A DNA stretch of 64,000 bases, taken from assembly GCA_945910005.1 (NCBI GenBank), contig OX246737.1, forward strand, positions 82,205,406 through 82,269,405, written 5' to 3'. The translations under genes and the position numbers were made by a program. The notes beneath the pieces were generated by a model. It was not told the DNA's origin. It saw nothing but the letters and a program-made list of their open reading frames with translations, and did no database searches. Position 1 is the first letter of the stretch. The number at the start of each line of letters is the position of its first letter. Positions 32,276 to 44,229 of the stretch are shown one piece after another. This DNA comes from Isoperla grammatica. Taxonomy: Eukaryota; Arthropoda; Insecta; Plecoptera; Perlodidae.

Positions 32276-33170
32276 CGTAACGCTGCAATCGTATGAGATA
32301 TTTTCCCTCGTGACACTACTTCAAGCGAAAGGTCCAGGTAGATATGTTAATAAACACTCAGACATTTCGCACTTATCTAAATGTTATACATTCTGTTGTA
32401 TATCTCGCTAATGATCGAGCCGATTGGGCTGATTTTGAAAAATCGAACATATCACTCTACTTCAGTGACCCCGTTTCTTAAATCGATCTTCTAAGAGCAA
32501 CCGTTCTTGATAAAAAAAATTATGTAGTTTTAAAACGGTTTTCCACTAGTGTAGAACAAACCGTTTGCGGAAGAACAAAAAGTGTCGTATATTAAAGTCA
32601 TTAAATAGTTTGCTCTTGTCAACAATTGACGTCTGGCGGAAGGTCAACGGTTCGATACCGGCCCCTGGTAGTCCTTACTGAAGTTTTTCTGAGGTGTTCC
32701 TCTCACAAGGCGAACGCTGCGACTGAGTCATACTATAAGCCGTGAGATATTCCTCCCTAATTATTCCAAATACTGCATCACCTTAGTTAGTCACCCGGGC
32801 AGGTAATTCCTATAAAAAATTATTATAATTACCATTGTGTTACCTATTGCTTTATAAAAGCGCCAATAAATCGATATTGAACCGCAAAAATCGATTTACA
32901 TTTATTTGTAGAATACGTAGCAATTATTTAATTGTAGTCTAATGAAGTCTTCTTTATAAAATTTTAAAGCAAAAAAAGCGGCTTGATCATAGCATGACTT
33001 TTCTCTTAATTTAATTGCCCCTGAATAATTGTTTCACTAATGTAGTTCAGGTAACAATGTGTTCAGGTTCTAATGTGGTTCAGGTCTGTAAGCTGTGCTA
33101 TTCTTGTCTAATATTTTCTTCATTGCGCTTTTCTGCGGCAGTTAAAACATTTTCCTTACCAAATCAGGCT
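32276..33170. other. Non-coding DNA with a tRNA-type B box at about 32649
   Basis: GGTTCGATACC at 32649-32659 fits the RNA polymerase III B box, and the sequence after it (CCCCTGGTAGTCC, TTTTTCTGAGGTGTTCCTCT, AGCCGTGAGATATTCC, CACCCGGGCAGGTAATTCC) looks like the body of a tRNA-derived SINE. No A box at the right distance is convincing. The rest is AT-rich without coding similarity. Confidence 0.35.
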
Positions 33171-33527
33171 TCATATTGACGTAAGAAAATGTGTGGTCCT
33201 TCTTATGTTTGTCCTGAATTTCACTTCACTACAGAGAAGACAGTGGACATTCCAATCAAACTGTGCACTTTCTGCACGCAATGCGCGTTTTGACGGGGTT
33301 GGAATATCGTCATAATTCTCCGCACTTTTTTGCTTGGTGGCAATTCGTCTTTTGCCGACATATGCGCTCCTCCTACACACTCGATGAAATTTATGGGGAA
33401 ACTCGCGTAATGTCTTTGTCTTGTGCTCCAATATTTTGTGGGTGATTGGATCATCTCGTTCACGGTAAGCTGATCCAATTTTTTCATAACCTTTGACAAT
33501 TAAAACCGCAAACAAATCATTTGGCAA
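33171..33527 (-). pseudogene. Broken zinc-finger-like orphan protein fragment
   Basis: Two overlapping minus frames (33527-33171, 118 codons; 33499-33221, 92 codons) together give a plausible protein segment, implying a frameshift. One frame contains FHRVCRRSAY and, further on, FDWNVHCLLCSEV. A basic HxxC...Y block followed by FDWxxHCxxCG is a pattern I recall in uncharacterised, copy-rich invertebrate proteins near transposons. The spacing of Cys and His suggests a zinc-binding fold. The other frame supplies a more natural start (VMKKLDQLTVNEMIQ). It is the only protein-like segment inside the inverted-repeat-bounded region, and too short for a transposase. Confidence 0.35.
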
Positions 33528-36500
33528 TAACGGTGCATTTTCCCCGTTGCAAAACTATTTTACTCGTCGTTTTGGAATTGGGGTTTGACGGTGAAGGGGC
33601 CACAATCATCATCAGTTAAAATGAAAACTAAAAGTAGTTACCATATAGTCTCTAAAAACACAACAAACTGTGGCTTTTAATGTCATACCATTATATTACT
33701 TACCCATTGTAAGCTAAAGTAGTCATGTCTTCAGGAAGGCCAATGTATTCACACTATTGACAACTATTAGCGATTGTGAGAAAGTACGAGGAAACTAAAA
33801 GAAAATCACAATCTTATTGTTGTGTGCAGTCCGTGCTAAACACTTTAACAATGCACTTACCTATTACCCATTACCCCATAGCACTGCCATTACCCATTGC
33901 ACTTATAATGACTCTTACTTACACAAATCACTAATTTGCACTTGCACTTGGCACACGTGATTCCTTTTTAATTGAACTAACGCTAACGGAAAAAATAATG
34001 TTCTATATCGAAGGGTTAGATTAATGTGGTATTATGCAGCAGCCTAAATAGGCCCCGCTACCCCCACTCCCCTTCCCCCACCTCCATCAAAGTTTTTGAT
34101 CAATTTGTTTTTCATTTATTAAAGCAAGCAGTGGACTCTTTAGCGTTGTCTGCAAATTGTATTGTCGGCACCACAGATAATAAATTCACTTCGTGATAAT
34201 TAGTTATCTGTGGTCGGCACATTATACGTCAAACAAGCTACATAGTTACACAAGAAACCTTTTCTGTGTGCACGTGTGACACATCCCACATCGGTGAAGC
34301 TAAAAGGGTAATATACTTATAATATACTGGATAAGTGCACGTGTGCATTCACACTGTCCAGTGCAAAACAACCGAAATACCTGTAGTTCGAATGAAGTAC
34401 GCAATCGTAAGTTTCATTAGCAGAAAGCAATAGAATGAAAGGAATTAGTGGTAGAAGGGTTTCCACCTTCTAAACATGCTAAGAATCACTGATTCATATG
34501 TTTCGTATTTGAAATATCGATCTGTGATTGGTTATCGCTCACTCGCCGATGGTGTTCGGAGCCTACAGGGTTGGTTTAGTCGCTTTAAATTTAAGTCCCC
34601 CACTGCAAATCAGTTTCGTTACTGAGTGGGTAGACTCTAAATGTGAATTTATTTTTTATTTTATTTTTATTTATTTTGTTGTGTGTAGATTAGCATGTGT
34701 TGAAAGGGATTGGTAACACTTGTGTGAAGTCAAGGTGGTCGATATTCGCTTGCACTAGCGGATAGCTTATGTGCATACTGTATAGCCGGCAGAGGCGGCG
34801 CTACGGTTCGTATGGAGAATACCGTCTCTCAAACAACGCAACAATCAATGCGACGACGTTTAGAAAACGAAAACTGAAACACACAATTTTTATCCAATGA
34901 ATAGGCCTATCTTATGGTGCAAGTAATTATTTTCTTAATTTTTGTTTGTAACTTGTGATCGACTTGGAAAACGGGCGAAACGATTTTTTCCAATTGTTTT
35001 TGCAAATTATTTAATATATTATGTAGAAAATAATAAAAGCATAAACTAATTTGAATGAATATGGGTAGATATAAGGTACATACACATTCTTAGTGGTAAA
35101 TAAGGCATATAAGTGTGTTATTTTTGAAGTTATTACAGAAAATATGCATCAGCCTAAAAGTTTAAAATTAGGTGTTTTATAATTTTTTGCTGGTGTTCCG
35201 ACACGCTTTTATGTGAAACATTTTTACAGAAGTATAATGGAACTGATTAGAACATATTCTGAAAACTTCAGCTTGTTATCTTTCTGACACCACAAAAGCA
35301 CTTCTTTTCCTAGTTTAAAATATATTGCAACTATTGGCTTGGGATAATTTTATTTTGAATGCTCCATCTTCATTACAGGGCCTGGCTGGGCATGTTACTT
35401 AGGGATCTGAGTTTTTACAAAGTTTAGCTGATTTCGTCAGGATTTGATTGTTGTCTTTAGATCTCGTTTACTCTCTAGTATTGAATAGAATGGGCAATCT
35501 TTATTTGTCAGCTTTTCGTTACTATTTCAATTTGACAGAAAAGAACACTCCCTTAGGCTAGAATTCATACTTCCCATACATCTAGGGGCACCCTTTGTGA
35601 CCAAGGTGACAGTTGTTTGCATGTTATTTCCCGTACAGAAAACAAATCCAAAGCAACAATGGGTCAAACAAAACGCAAATACAAAATAGGTAAGGCATGA
35701 CTTTCATTTCACTTTTCATCCGATGTGGTTCATACTTCATACTACTCGTATCTTCGAGATATGATTTTATGTAGGCTATATAAATCCACCGATGAATCTC
35801 AAAGGTCCGAATACACGCGCCCACCAACGAACCCTTACCACCCGTGTATTCGCGCGTCTAATGCTGAACGTTCGTAGTTCAAATTTTGGTTCAATCTAGT
35901 ACCTGTAGTCTGTACCTCTGCTACGTCCACTAATTGCTAGGCGCGTAACAAAGGGTGAGGGGGCAATTAAACCCCCCACACTACTCTCTGACCCCCTCCC
36001 TGGAAAACCACTTGGTCTACAACTAACATAGTTTGAGTTTTGAGCTATCCTCATTTACAAAAAACGTTTGAAGATTGCTTTTATTTTCAATTTAAATATA
36101 TGCAATCACAGTAAAAAGAACACAATTTATTTGCATTTAAAAATTAATTTGTTTGTAATGAAGGCACAGTAGCAAAGCAGATACAGGGTGGGGGGGAGAG
36201 CGATCTACCCATCGCTCCCCATGTGATTGTCCGACCAAAGGACCACATATGGGTATAAGACTTGCACTCCTTACCCCCACACCCCTTTAACTTTAAAATG
36301 GTATCAGTTGTAATAATACGTTTAACTCACAAAAATCCTTCTGAGTGAATAATGAATAAATCTAGAAGTCATTTCCGGGCACTTGATAAGAGAATTTCGT
36401 ATAACGTTTTTGCGTCCAGCTGCTGGGGCTTTGCCCCGAACCTGTTAATTCGTTCATTACAAGATTACCACAGCAAGCATCCAAATACCCGAAAAAAAAC

Positions 36501-37030
36501 ACTAGTGGGATGAAATTTTGGGCTCCCACTGCTGCAAAAACCAAAATTAAGTACAAATAACATCCTGATTCAATTTTGTGTTAATAGTATACAGAGCACA
36601 TTTATGTCATCAAGCATTTGTCGAGCTGAGGTGACTTCTGAACCTGGTAGAAACGTTAAATGGATTCCTGCGGGAAAAGTTGCAAAAGTTGAAAACTAAT
36701 TTACTACGGCAAATAGCATGCTAAACGATTCTACAACCTATAACGAAATTGTTATGCAAATTGTGTAATTCGTGACCGCCCCCCTCCCCCCATTTAAAAT
36801 AAAGGGGTTCGCGCCTTCTATTTGCTTCTTCGTAGCAACGAGTCACATACACCTGAGAAAATAATCAGCGAATTACAAATAAATATCACTTTAGTTTCAC
36901 CATTCCTATTATGAACTTAATAAAACGATTAGTTTATTAATCTATGAATAAACGAGTACGTGGTTTACTATCAACACAACGGTATAGGAAATATTCTTTT
37001 AAACCACGGAATAAAACAGACATCTTTGTA
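33528..37030. other. AT-rich DNA without a recognisable gene; small hairpin at 34171-34213
   Basis: CCACAGATAA and TTATCTGTGG form a 10-bp stem with a 23-base loop at 34171-34213, flanked by TCGGCA on both sides, which may be a minute foldback. C- and G-rich runs occur near 34055-34085, 36190 and 36780. Open frames are at most 67 codons and unrecognised. Confidence 0.4.
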
Positions 37031-37049
37031 ATCCCGCCACGGTAAGAAG

Positions 37050-37115
37050 TCAGATCGGGCCCTGTGATTGGCTGACACGCTCTGCCACGGCGCACGAACC
37101 AATGAGCGCGCGGCG
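37050..37115. promoter_or_regulatory. Pair of CCAAT-type boxes in a CpG-rich patch
   Basis: GTGATTGGCTGA (an inverted CCAAT, close to the NF-Y consensus) and AACCAATGAGCG lie about 40 bases apart within a short CG-rich patch (GGCGCACG, GCGCGCGGCGC) that stands out from AT-rich surroundings. This resembles a promoter, but no transcript or reading frame supports it. Confidence 0.2.
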
Positions 37116-37309
37116 CTGGCGCTGTTAGTGGGATAATGTCGCAGTGCAAAGCCCAAAAGATGATTTTCAAAAATAATTAAAAGACCGAGATTAACTCTAA
37201 CTAAGGGTCCTTGACAGTTATTTGAAGGTGCCCTTTCCCTGTTGTGCATTGTTGTCAATGAAGATCTAGAGAGAGCATATTATAATATCTTTGATCTATG
37301 TCGAGGTGA

Positions 37310-37515
37310 TGTCGTATGTCGAGAGTGTTACGTCCCCAGTAAAACCTTGAGACAGCCCACCAGAACGTGGGTTCGAGTCCCGTACCAGGGTGGTAGGGAC
37401 AAGGGTGGGTCGGCGCGTGATCTCGTATACATGCGGGATCTTTGGCAAGACTGAGGAGAACGGGAAATCTAGGTTATGTTGAATCACAAGACCCTTGGTT
37501 CGAATCTTGAGAAAC
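37310..37515 (+). repeat. tRNA-derived SINE-like sequence with two B boxes
   Basis: GTGGGTTCGAGTCCCG at about 37368-37383 is a T-arm-like B box with a five-pair stem, and GGTTCGAATC follows at about 37498. There is no matching acceptor stem or A box, so these are not functional tRNA genes. A degraded tRNA-derived SINE is the simplest reading. Confidence 0.35.
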
Positions 37516-38203
37516 CATATTTATTATTACTTACATTTATCCTATACGTGGCTTTAGCGTGACGAACCTGACTATGGTCATAATATGCCTGATGGGCACA
37601 TTCCACCTGATCTAACGAGGGCCAGTGCTCCATACCTCATTACCGCATTTCCAGCTGGCAACCGTCAACCCGTTGGTCCTCCAATCGCCTGTCCGTATCC
37701 GCGTCTTCGTCCTCAGATCCTTCCGTCCTCTGCCACGTCCATATCGTACTCTTCCGCTCGTCTCCCACGTACCCTTAATCTTCCCGAGCTCCAAGTGATG
37801 GTAGGAACTTCCCACCCCCTTACCGACTCTATACTTGGTATACAGGGACAGATATTGACTGATTAACATAACACATTAAAACAACATATGGACAGAAGAA
37901 GGGAAGAGGGTGAGGAGGCCTGGATGGTTTTCCGGGATCTAACAATGACCACATCAGCATTACCAAATGTGCCCCCTTTAGATGACTAACTCTAGGTATG
38001 TTTGGGTGGACTGTTAAGAAAGTTGTGAAGAGGACACAATTTCCTTTATGACTGAGGAAAACATTCGAATAACCGTCATTCAGGATTGCCGGTGTACGAA
38101 ATCAATCCGGCGACCTCACGAATTAGAGACCTATGAACCATCGTTATCGGAATCGGTACGTAATTCGTGGAAGGTGATACATAACTAGACACTAGAGCTT
38201 AAG
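37516..38203. other. Unrecognised proline-rich open frame at 37585-37866, otherwise non-coding
   Basis: The plus frame of 93 codons begins MPDGHIPPDLTRASAPYL and is rich in Pro, Ser and Leu. An antisense frame of nearly equal length overlaps it. Neither resembles a known family, and the equal openness of both strands argues against coding. Confidence 0.25.
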
Positions 38204-38243
38204 TACCCCCTGAGGCTTATTACACGAGTTACTCAGGGGGGTA
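38204..38243. repeat. Short hairpin
   Basis: TACCCCCTGAG and CTCAGGGGGGTA pair over 11 bases with one extra G, around a 17-base loop. It lies directly before the ~300-bp tandem units. Confidence 0.6.
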
Positions 38244-38254
38244 AAACTATAAAA

Positions 38255-39010
38255 ATACGAATAAAGCTAGATTTGTCATTATTAACACTGATATGGAATC
38301 ATAACTCTGTTATATTTATCCGTGGGGCTCTAAAATAAATAGTTTATACGAAACAAATAAACTGAAAAGTGCAAAATCTGGGCACCCCTGGATGCCACAC
38401 CCCCGACTTTAAAAGTAGCTTACAACGTAATTTTTACTTAAAATATATCACGCTACCTAATTATTAAAGATTTTTTGTAAAACGGTAATATTTGACCATT
38501 TTAGGGACATAACCCTAAAATCAAAATTTTGCTTTCCGGGCAATATGGGAGTTCACAAAATATGGATTAAACTAACTTTGTAATTCTAAATACGAATCTG
38601 AAATTATGTTGGCAATGTATTTATTGGTTTAGCTGTAAAAAAATATTGTAATAATTAAATCAACAGAAAAATGCAACATCTGGGCACCCCTGGGTGCCAT
38701 ACTCAGGACTTAAAAGGTGACCAACAAACTAATTTTTACTTAAAATATACGACGCTACCTAATTATTGAGGATTTTTTGAAAAGGATATGATTTGACCAT
38801 TTTAAGGACATGGCCCCAAAATCAAAATTTTGATTTCCGGAGAATATTGGAGTTATGAATAAAACTAAATTTGTGATTCTAAACACGAATATGAAATCAC
38901 ATTTGTAATTTGTTCATTGGGTTGGCTGTAAACAAATAATTTATGGTCACAAATTCGGCAAAATTCACCCTTTGGACACCCCTGGGTGCCACACCCACCA
39001 CTGGCCATGT
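38255..39010 (+). repeat. ~300-bp tandem repeat, about 2.5 diverged units
   Basis: GGGCACCCCTGG(A/G)TGCCA recurs at about 38380, 38684 and 38977 (spacing 304 and 293). Between these, ACTAATTTTTACTTAAAATAT, CGCTACCTAATTATT, TTTGACCATTTTA and CAAAATTTTG(C/A)TTTCCGG blocks repeat in order. GGCACCCCTGGGTGCC is itself a hairpin. The units stop close to the inner end of the right inverted repeat. Confidence 0.8.
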
Positions 39011-39164
39011 GGCCAACAAGTCAAATTCTACTCCAAATTCATCACTCTATCATAATATATAGGTCTCCAAAATTCCACAGGGGGGGAGGGTCTCACTAAT
39101 GGTGTGTTCCGTTCTATAGGAGGGTGATGACTCGGAAACGCTACCGACGGAACTCTTTTTCTAA

Positions 39165-39891
39165 ACTTATGAAATTGTACTTCGTGGTGGTATCTGCATC
39201 GTAGCACATATTTGAAATTTTCAAACTGAACACTTTAGTAGCATTTTTAGCGCTGAAACTACAGGAATAATTTTGTTTATTTTGAAATATGTGGGGGGGT
39301 TTATTCACTTTTTTGTGAAAACTAAAATTTTCGGTGAAAATACACTTTTCAAATTATACATCGTGAAACGGGAGGGAAGTATAGTAATCAGAGATTTGAG
39401 GTTTCGATTTTTGGATTCCTCATTAAAGTCTCGTACACCTCGATGAACTCAAAGTACAAAATCTCCTGAACACGAGAGGAGGTGTCATCTAAAGCGCGAA
39501 TGTCCTCGTTTCGCGCGCTACTTGGTAGCGTGCTCGCCGCCTGCCGCGTGGATCGAGTCTTCTGTCTCTCTCTTTGGATGACTTGAATTGTTTCGTATTA
39601 AACCGCTGAATATTTATATTATTATTTTAAATACGGAGTGGTGAAACTCATCCAGGGCGCATGTGATCCAATGTGAAACTGATGCAGTAATTAATTTAAT
39701 ATTATTTTTATTTGATGTATTATTCGTCGATTATTTCAGGCAGGTAATTGTTTGGATGACTTGAGCTCTGGATCACTTGCCGCAAAACTCATTTTATTTT
39801 ATATTAATATAATAAATGGTAATATTCGTCGAATTGATTGGATGAGTTGGGTATTGGATCAGTTTCACACTGGATGACTTGAAGCCATCCC
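39165..39891 (-). repeat. Right long inverted repeat
   Basis: This is the inverse of 31632-32275. It has 16-bp modules at 39839-39887 (TGGATGAGTTGGGTAT, TGGATCAGTTTCACAC, TGGATGACTTGAAGCC) and scattered ones at about 39573, 39751 and 39768. Relative to the left arm it carries about 30 extra bases near 39557 (CTTCTGTCTCTCTCTTTGG) and a different AT-rich insert at 39680-39840. The inner end of similarity lies near GTACTTCGTGGTGGTA at 39178. Confidence 0.75.
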
Positions 39892-40158
<267 letters not shown>

Positions 40159-40277
40159 TTTATACGGACGTAATGTCATGTATTTCCATGTCTCTACCTT
40201 ATTTAACTTCACTAATCACATGTTTATAGTTTAAACAGCCATCAATCTCGGTCAAAGCCGGTGTTTACATGTTATTT

Positions 40278-40284
40278 TTTTATT

Positions 40285-40323
<39 letters not shown>

Positions 40324-40325
40324 TT
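40278..40325 (-). repeat. (TTTA)n tract, probably the 3' tail of the minus-strand LINE
   Basis: Eleven or so TTTA units read as (TAAA)n on the minus strand. They lie downstream of the LINE coding region, the usual place for a short simple-repeat tail in CR1/Jockey-type elements. Confidence 0.6.
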
Positions 40326-40763
40326 TTCCTCTTTTTGTACATTACACATTTGGATTTTTTTCTTGTACCTGCGGAAATACCTGAACCAATAAACATAGGT
40401 TTGTGGCGGTTCAGGTTTACATATAATTTACCCTTTTTTTTAATATACAGTGAACATCGACTAAGATTAATTTTGATTGTAGTATTTAATGCCTTAAAGT
40501 AAACTTAAGCTAAACTAAACTTAATATTACACTTGTTTGTTTTTTATCGAAAATAAACAAGCAATTTTTTATATTTTATCTATGCCCTTTGGTCTAGAAA
40601 AGGGAACAAATAAATTTTAACATTTATCATGTAAGCAGCTATATATAAGATATGTGAATAATTACGAAAGTTAATTTAAAAAACTCGGTATTACAGATTT
40701 CTTTACAAAACATTTTTTTAATGTTACTAATATTATGTTTGAAGGCCTTAGTTGGTATGGTGG

Positions 40764-42600
40764 TCATATGAAATATTTTTCAATATTACTTTGATCCTGA
40801 GACATAACCCAGCTTTTTATTTTATGTTTGATTGACGGTGTTTGTTTATGGGTTTGCAATTCTGGCGGTAAATCATAAAATATTTTTGGCCCTAGATAAA
40901 CTACATGGCGTTGTCCTGCAGATTTATTTTTTCTTATGGATTGCAGGAGATTTTTGGTTTTGTTGCGAGTTTCATGAGTATGGTGAATGTGCTCTCCCAA
41001 TTTATATTTTATGGTGTAAATGAGCGCCGCTTTAGTGTAGAGCTGGCGTATACTTGGAACATCAAATTCTTGGAATAAAATATGTGAAGGGTAGTCCATT
41101 GGCTTGCGCAGGCAGATTTTAATAATTTTTTTTTGTATTATTTGAAGTCTATAAAGATGATTAGGGTAGCAGGCTCCCCAGCCTATAATTGCGTATTGTA
41201 TGATTGATTAAATAAATGCATAGTAAATTTTCCGGAGGAAGTGCTGATTGACTATTGAGCGAAGAAGAATAAATGTAAACATGATTTTTCGTACTTTTTT
41301 AACTAAACCATTTATATGATGGTCCCATTTTAATCTTTCATCTACAATAAGACCTAAATATTTTATCTGTGTTGTAGATTTTATTACATTAAGATGTTTT
41401 CGGAGTTCATCCGGTGAAGCACCTTTATTTGACAAGTAAAAGGTAATATATTTTGTTTTTTCCAAGTTTAGAGTCAACATGTTAGCATCTAGCCACTGTT
41501 GAATCAGTTCGAAACCTAACTTTGCCATTATGAAAACATCTTCCCATGTTTTAGCAATAAATACTAGAACGGTATCATCTGCAAAGGACATGATTTTTGC
41601 TCCCCCTTATGTTTTTGAGCACAAGTCATTAATGTATATAAGGAACAGAATTGGTCCTAGGACGGTTCCTTGAGGTACACCGCATTTTATTGTTCTGGGA
41701 TTACTTAATGTGTTGTCAATTCTGGTGTATTGTTGCCTATTTGAGAGATATGATTTTAGGAGTTTTAAAATAATACCTCGAATTCCGTTACGTTCAAGTT
41801 TTTCAAATAGTATTGTGTGATTGACAGTGTCGAAAGCTTTTGCCAAATCTAAAAAAATTGCCAATACCTTTTGCTTATTATCTAGTGATTCAGAAATGTC
41901 CCTACTTAACGCAAATACCGCATCTTCTGTGCCTATTCCTTTCCTGAACACAAATTGGTTTGCTGAAAGTACGCGATTCTTATGGAGGAAGTCTTCTAAT
42001 CGTGTTTTAATGCACATTTCTAAGATTTTGGCACAGTGGCAAATTAAAGATATAGGTCGATAGTTAGATACTTCTGTGCGATTTCCACTTTTAAACACAG
42101 GTTTAATTATTGATGTTTTATATAAATTGGGGAAGCAAGCTGTAGAAATACTGGTATTAGCTATATGTTGTAGTGGAAGAGCAATAAACGATTTAATGTG
42201 TTTAAGAATTTTGCTTGATATATTATCTGGGCCCGTAGAGCAATGTGCTCGTAGGTTATTTATACAATTCATAATTTCATGAGTAGTTACTGGAGCAAAA
42301 GCAATAGAATTAGTTTGTCTTATTTCTTGTTCTCTGTATTCAAAGTTGCGGGGAATTTTTTGTTGAATTTTGTCTGCTAGTGAGGATCCAACATCAGCAA
42401 AGAAGTTGTTGAATCGATTTGCTACCTTCTCCGCGTTGCTTGCCGATGCGAGCATAGTGCCGGTTTCATCAATTATTTTAATATTTTGTGCTTTGTTGGC
42501 TTCCTTATTTGTTATTTCATTTACAACTTTCCACATTTTGGATGCACTGTCACTAACAGAGTTTATTTTTGCTTTAAAATAATCATTTTTCGTACATTTT
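40764..42600 (-). pseudogene. Non-LTR retrotransposon ORF2 (CR1/Jockey-like), one frame with two stops
   Basis: A single minus frame runs from about 42600 to 40764 and is broken only by stop codons at 41607-41609 and 41208-41210. It encodes a standard LINE reverse transcriptase: STGPDNISSKIL, FKSGNRTEVSNYRPISL, FLDLAKAFDTVNH (motif A), GVPQGTVLGPILF (motif B), and SFADDTVLVF (motif C, FADD). The post-RT block has IKYLGLIVDERLKWDHHING, then RRIWG-equivalent sequence IIGWGACYPNH, and a tail with NLLQSIRKNKS...YNLPPELQ-like residues. Traces of coding continue 5' to about 42850 (a WITNGLVTSIRKRDKL segment, with frameshifts). The endonuclease is missing, so the copy is 5'-truncated. The low number of lesions suggests a fairly recent insertion. 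A more exact clade (for example Daphne) would need a tree. Confidence 0.85.
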
Positions 42601-42859
42601 ATAAGGTAATTAAGTTTGTTTTTTATACTGCATATAATATTTTAGAAGTTTGTCATTATTAGGGTATTTTATAGTTTGTAGCCTCAGCTTATCTCTTTTT
42701 CGAATTGATGTAACTAAGCCGTTTGTTATCCATGCTTTTAGTTTACGATTTTTAGCATTATTATTGTACACTTTAATTATTGTAGAGTTGAAGATATGTT
42801 GTTTAAGCGTTGTTGTAAAAGTAGTAATACGGACAATACAGATGTAATGTCAAGTACTA

Positions 42860-42960
42860 TTATTATTATATATATATATTATCATTATTTTTATCATTAT
42901 AAGTGTTTTTATTATAATTATTATTATTATAATAATAATTATTATTATTATTATTATTTT
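42860..42960. repeat. Compound ATT/AT microsatellite
   Basis: ATTATTATTATATATATATA, then ATTATTATAATAATAATTATT and more, mark the boundary between the minus-strand LINE and the first R4-like copy. Confidence 0.85.
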
Positions 42961-43870
<910 letters not shown>

Positions 43871-43985
43871 TGTTGCAATACATACAAACTCGGTCAAAAC
43901 CGGCATAAACATGTTGTACGGACACAAATGTCAAGTATTTCCATGTGTTTACCTTATTAAAATCTACTTAGAACTACTTAATATA

Positions 43986-44073
43986 TCTTCTTCTTCTTCT
44001 TCTTCTTCTTCTTCTTCTTCTTCTTCTTCTTCTTCTTCTGCTTCTCAAATGCCCACATTTGGCTATACTACTT
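43986..44073 (-). mobile_element. Small insertion in copy B's 3' region with a 15-bp target duplication
   Basis: ACTACTTAATATATC occurs on both sides of an insert made of a (TTC)n run and TGCTTCTCAAATGCCCACAT plus TTGGCTAT. The other copies have the uninterrupted sequence. On the minus strand the insert reads as a short unique piece followed by (GAA)n, like a 5'-truncated SINE or LINE tail. The exact 15-bp duplication shows this is a real retro-insertion that postdates copy B. Confidence 0.8.
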
Positions 44074-44229
44074 AATATATCATTGTCCACATTATTTTTT
44101 CCAAACCGAACTGTGGATGCTATGTACGGTCGTGGCCGATTTGTACTCATCCCAGCATTCGCTCTTTGTACGGTGGAAACCACGAAAACCACCATCGGGA
44201 TGGAGAACTTCTTGAAGTCTTCATTCTTC

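Larger units (their letters stand above)
31632..39891. mobile_element. Candidate ~8.3-kb element bounded by long inverted repeats in ATT tracts
   Basis: The inverted repeats 31632-32275 and 39165-39891 point outwards with matching GGGAT...ATCCC termini. Both termini abut ATT repeats, and the flanking 12 bases are the same on both sides. The arms share about 90% identity, including TCGATCCACGCGGCAGGCGG, the CCTCCCGTTTCACGATGTAT block and a run of 7 C/G. The 6.9-kb interior has no intact transposase, only a short broken zinc-finger-like frame, SINE-like pieces and tandem repeats, so it would be non-autonomous. The alternative is two independent copies of a ~0.7-kb element in opposite orientation. 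Confidence 0.5.

Noticed and set aside
37360..37400. Functional tRNA gene around the GGGTTCGAGTCCCG T-arm
   Set aside because: No matching acceptor stem, D-arm or anticodon arm upstream at the right distance.
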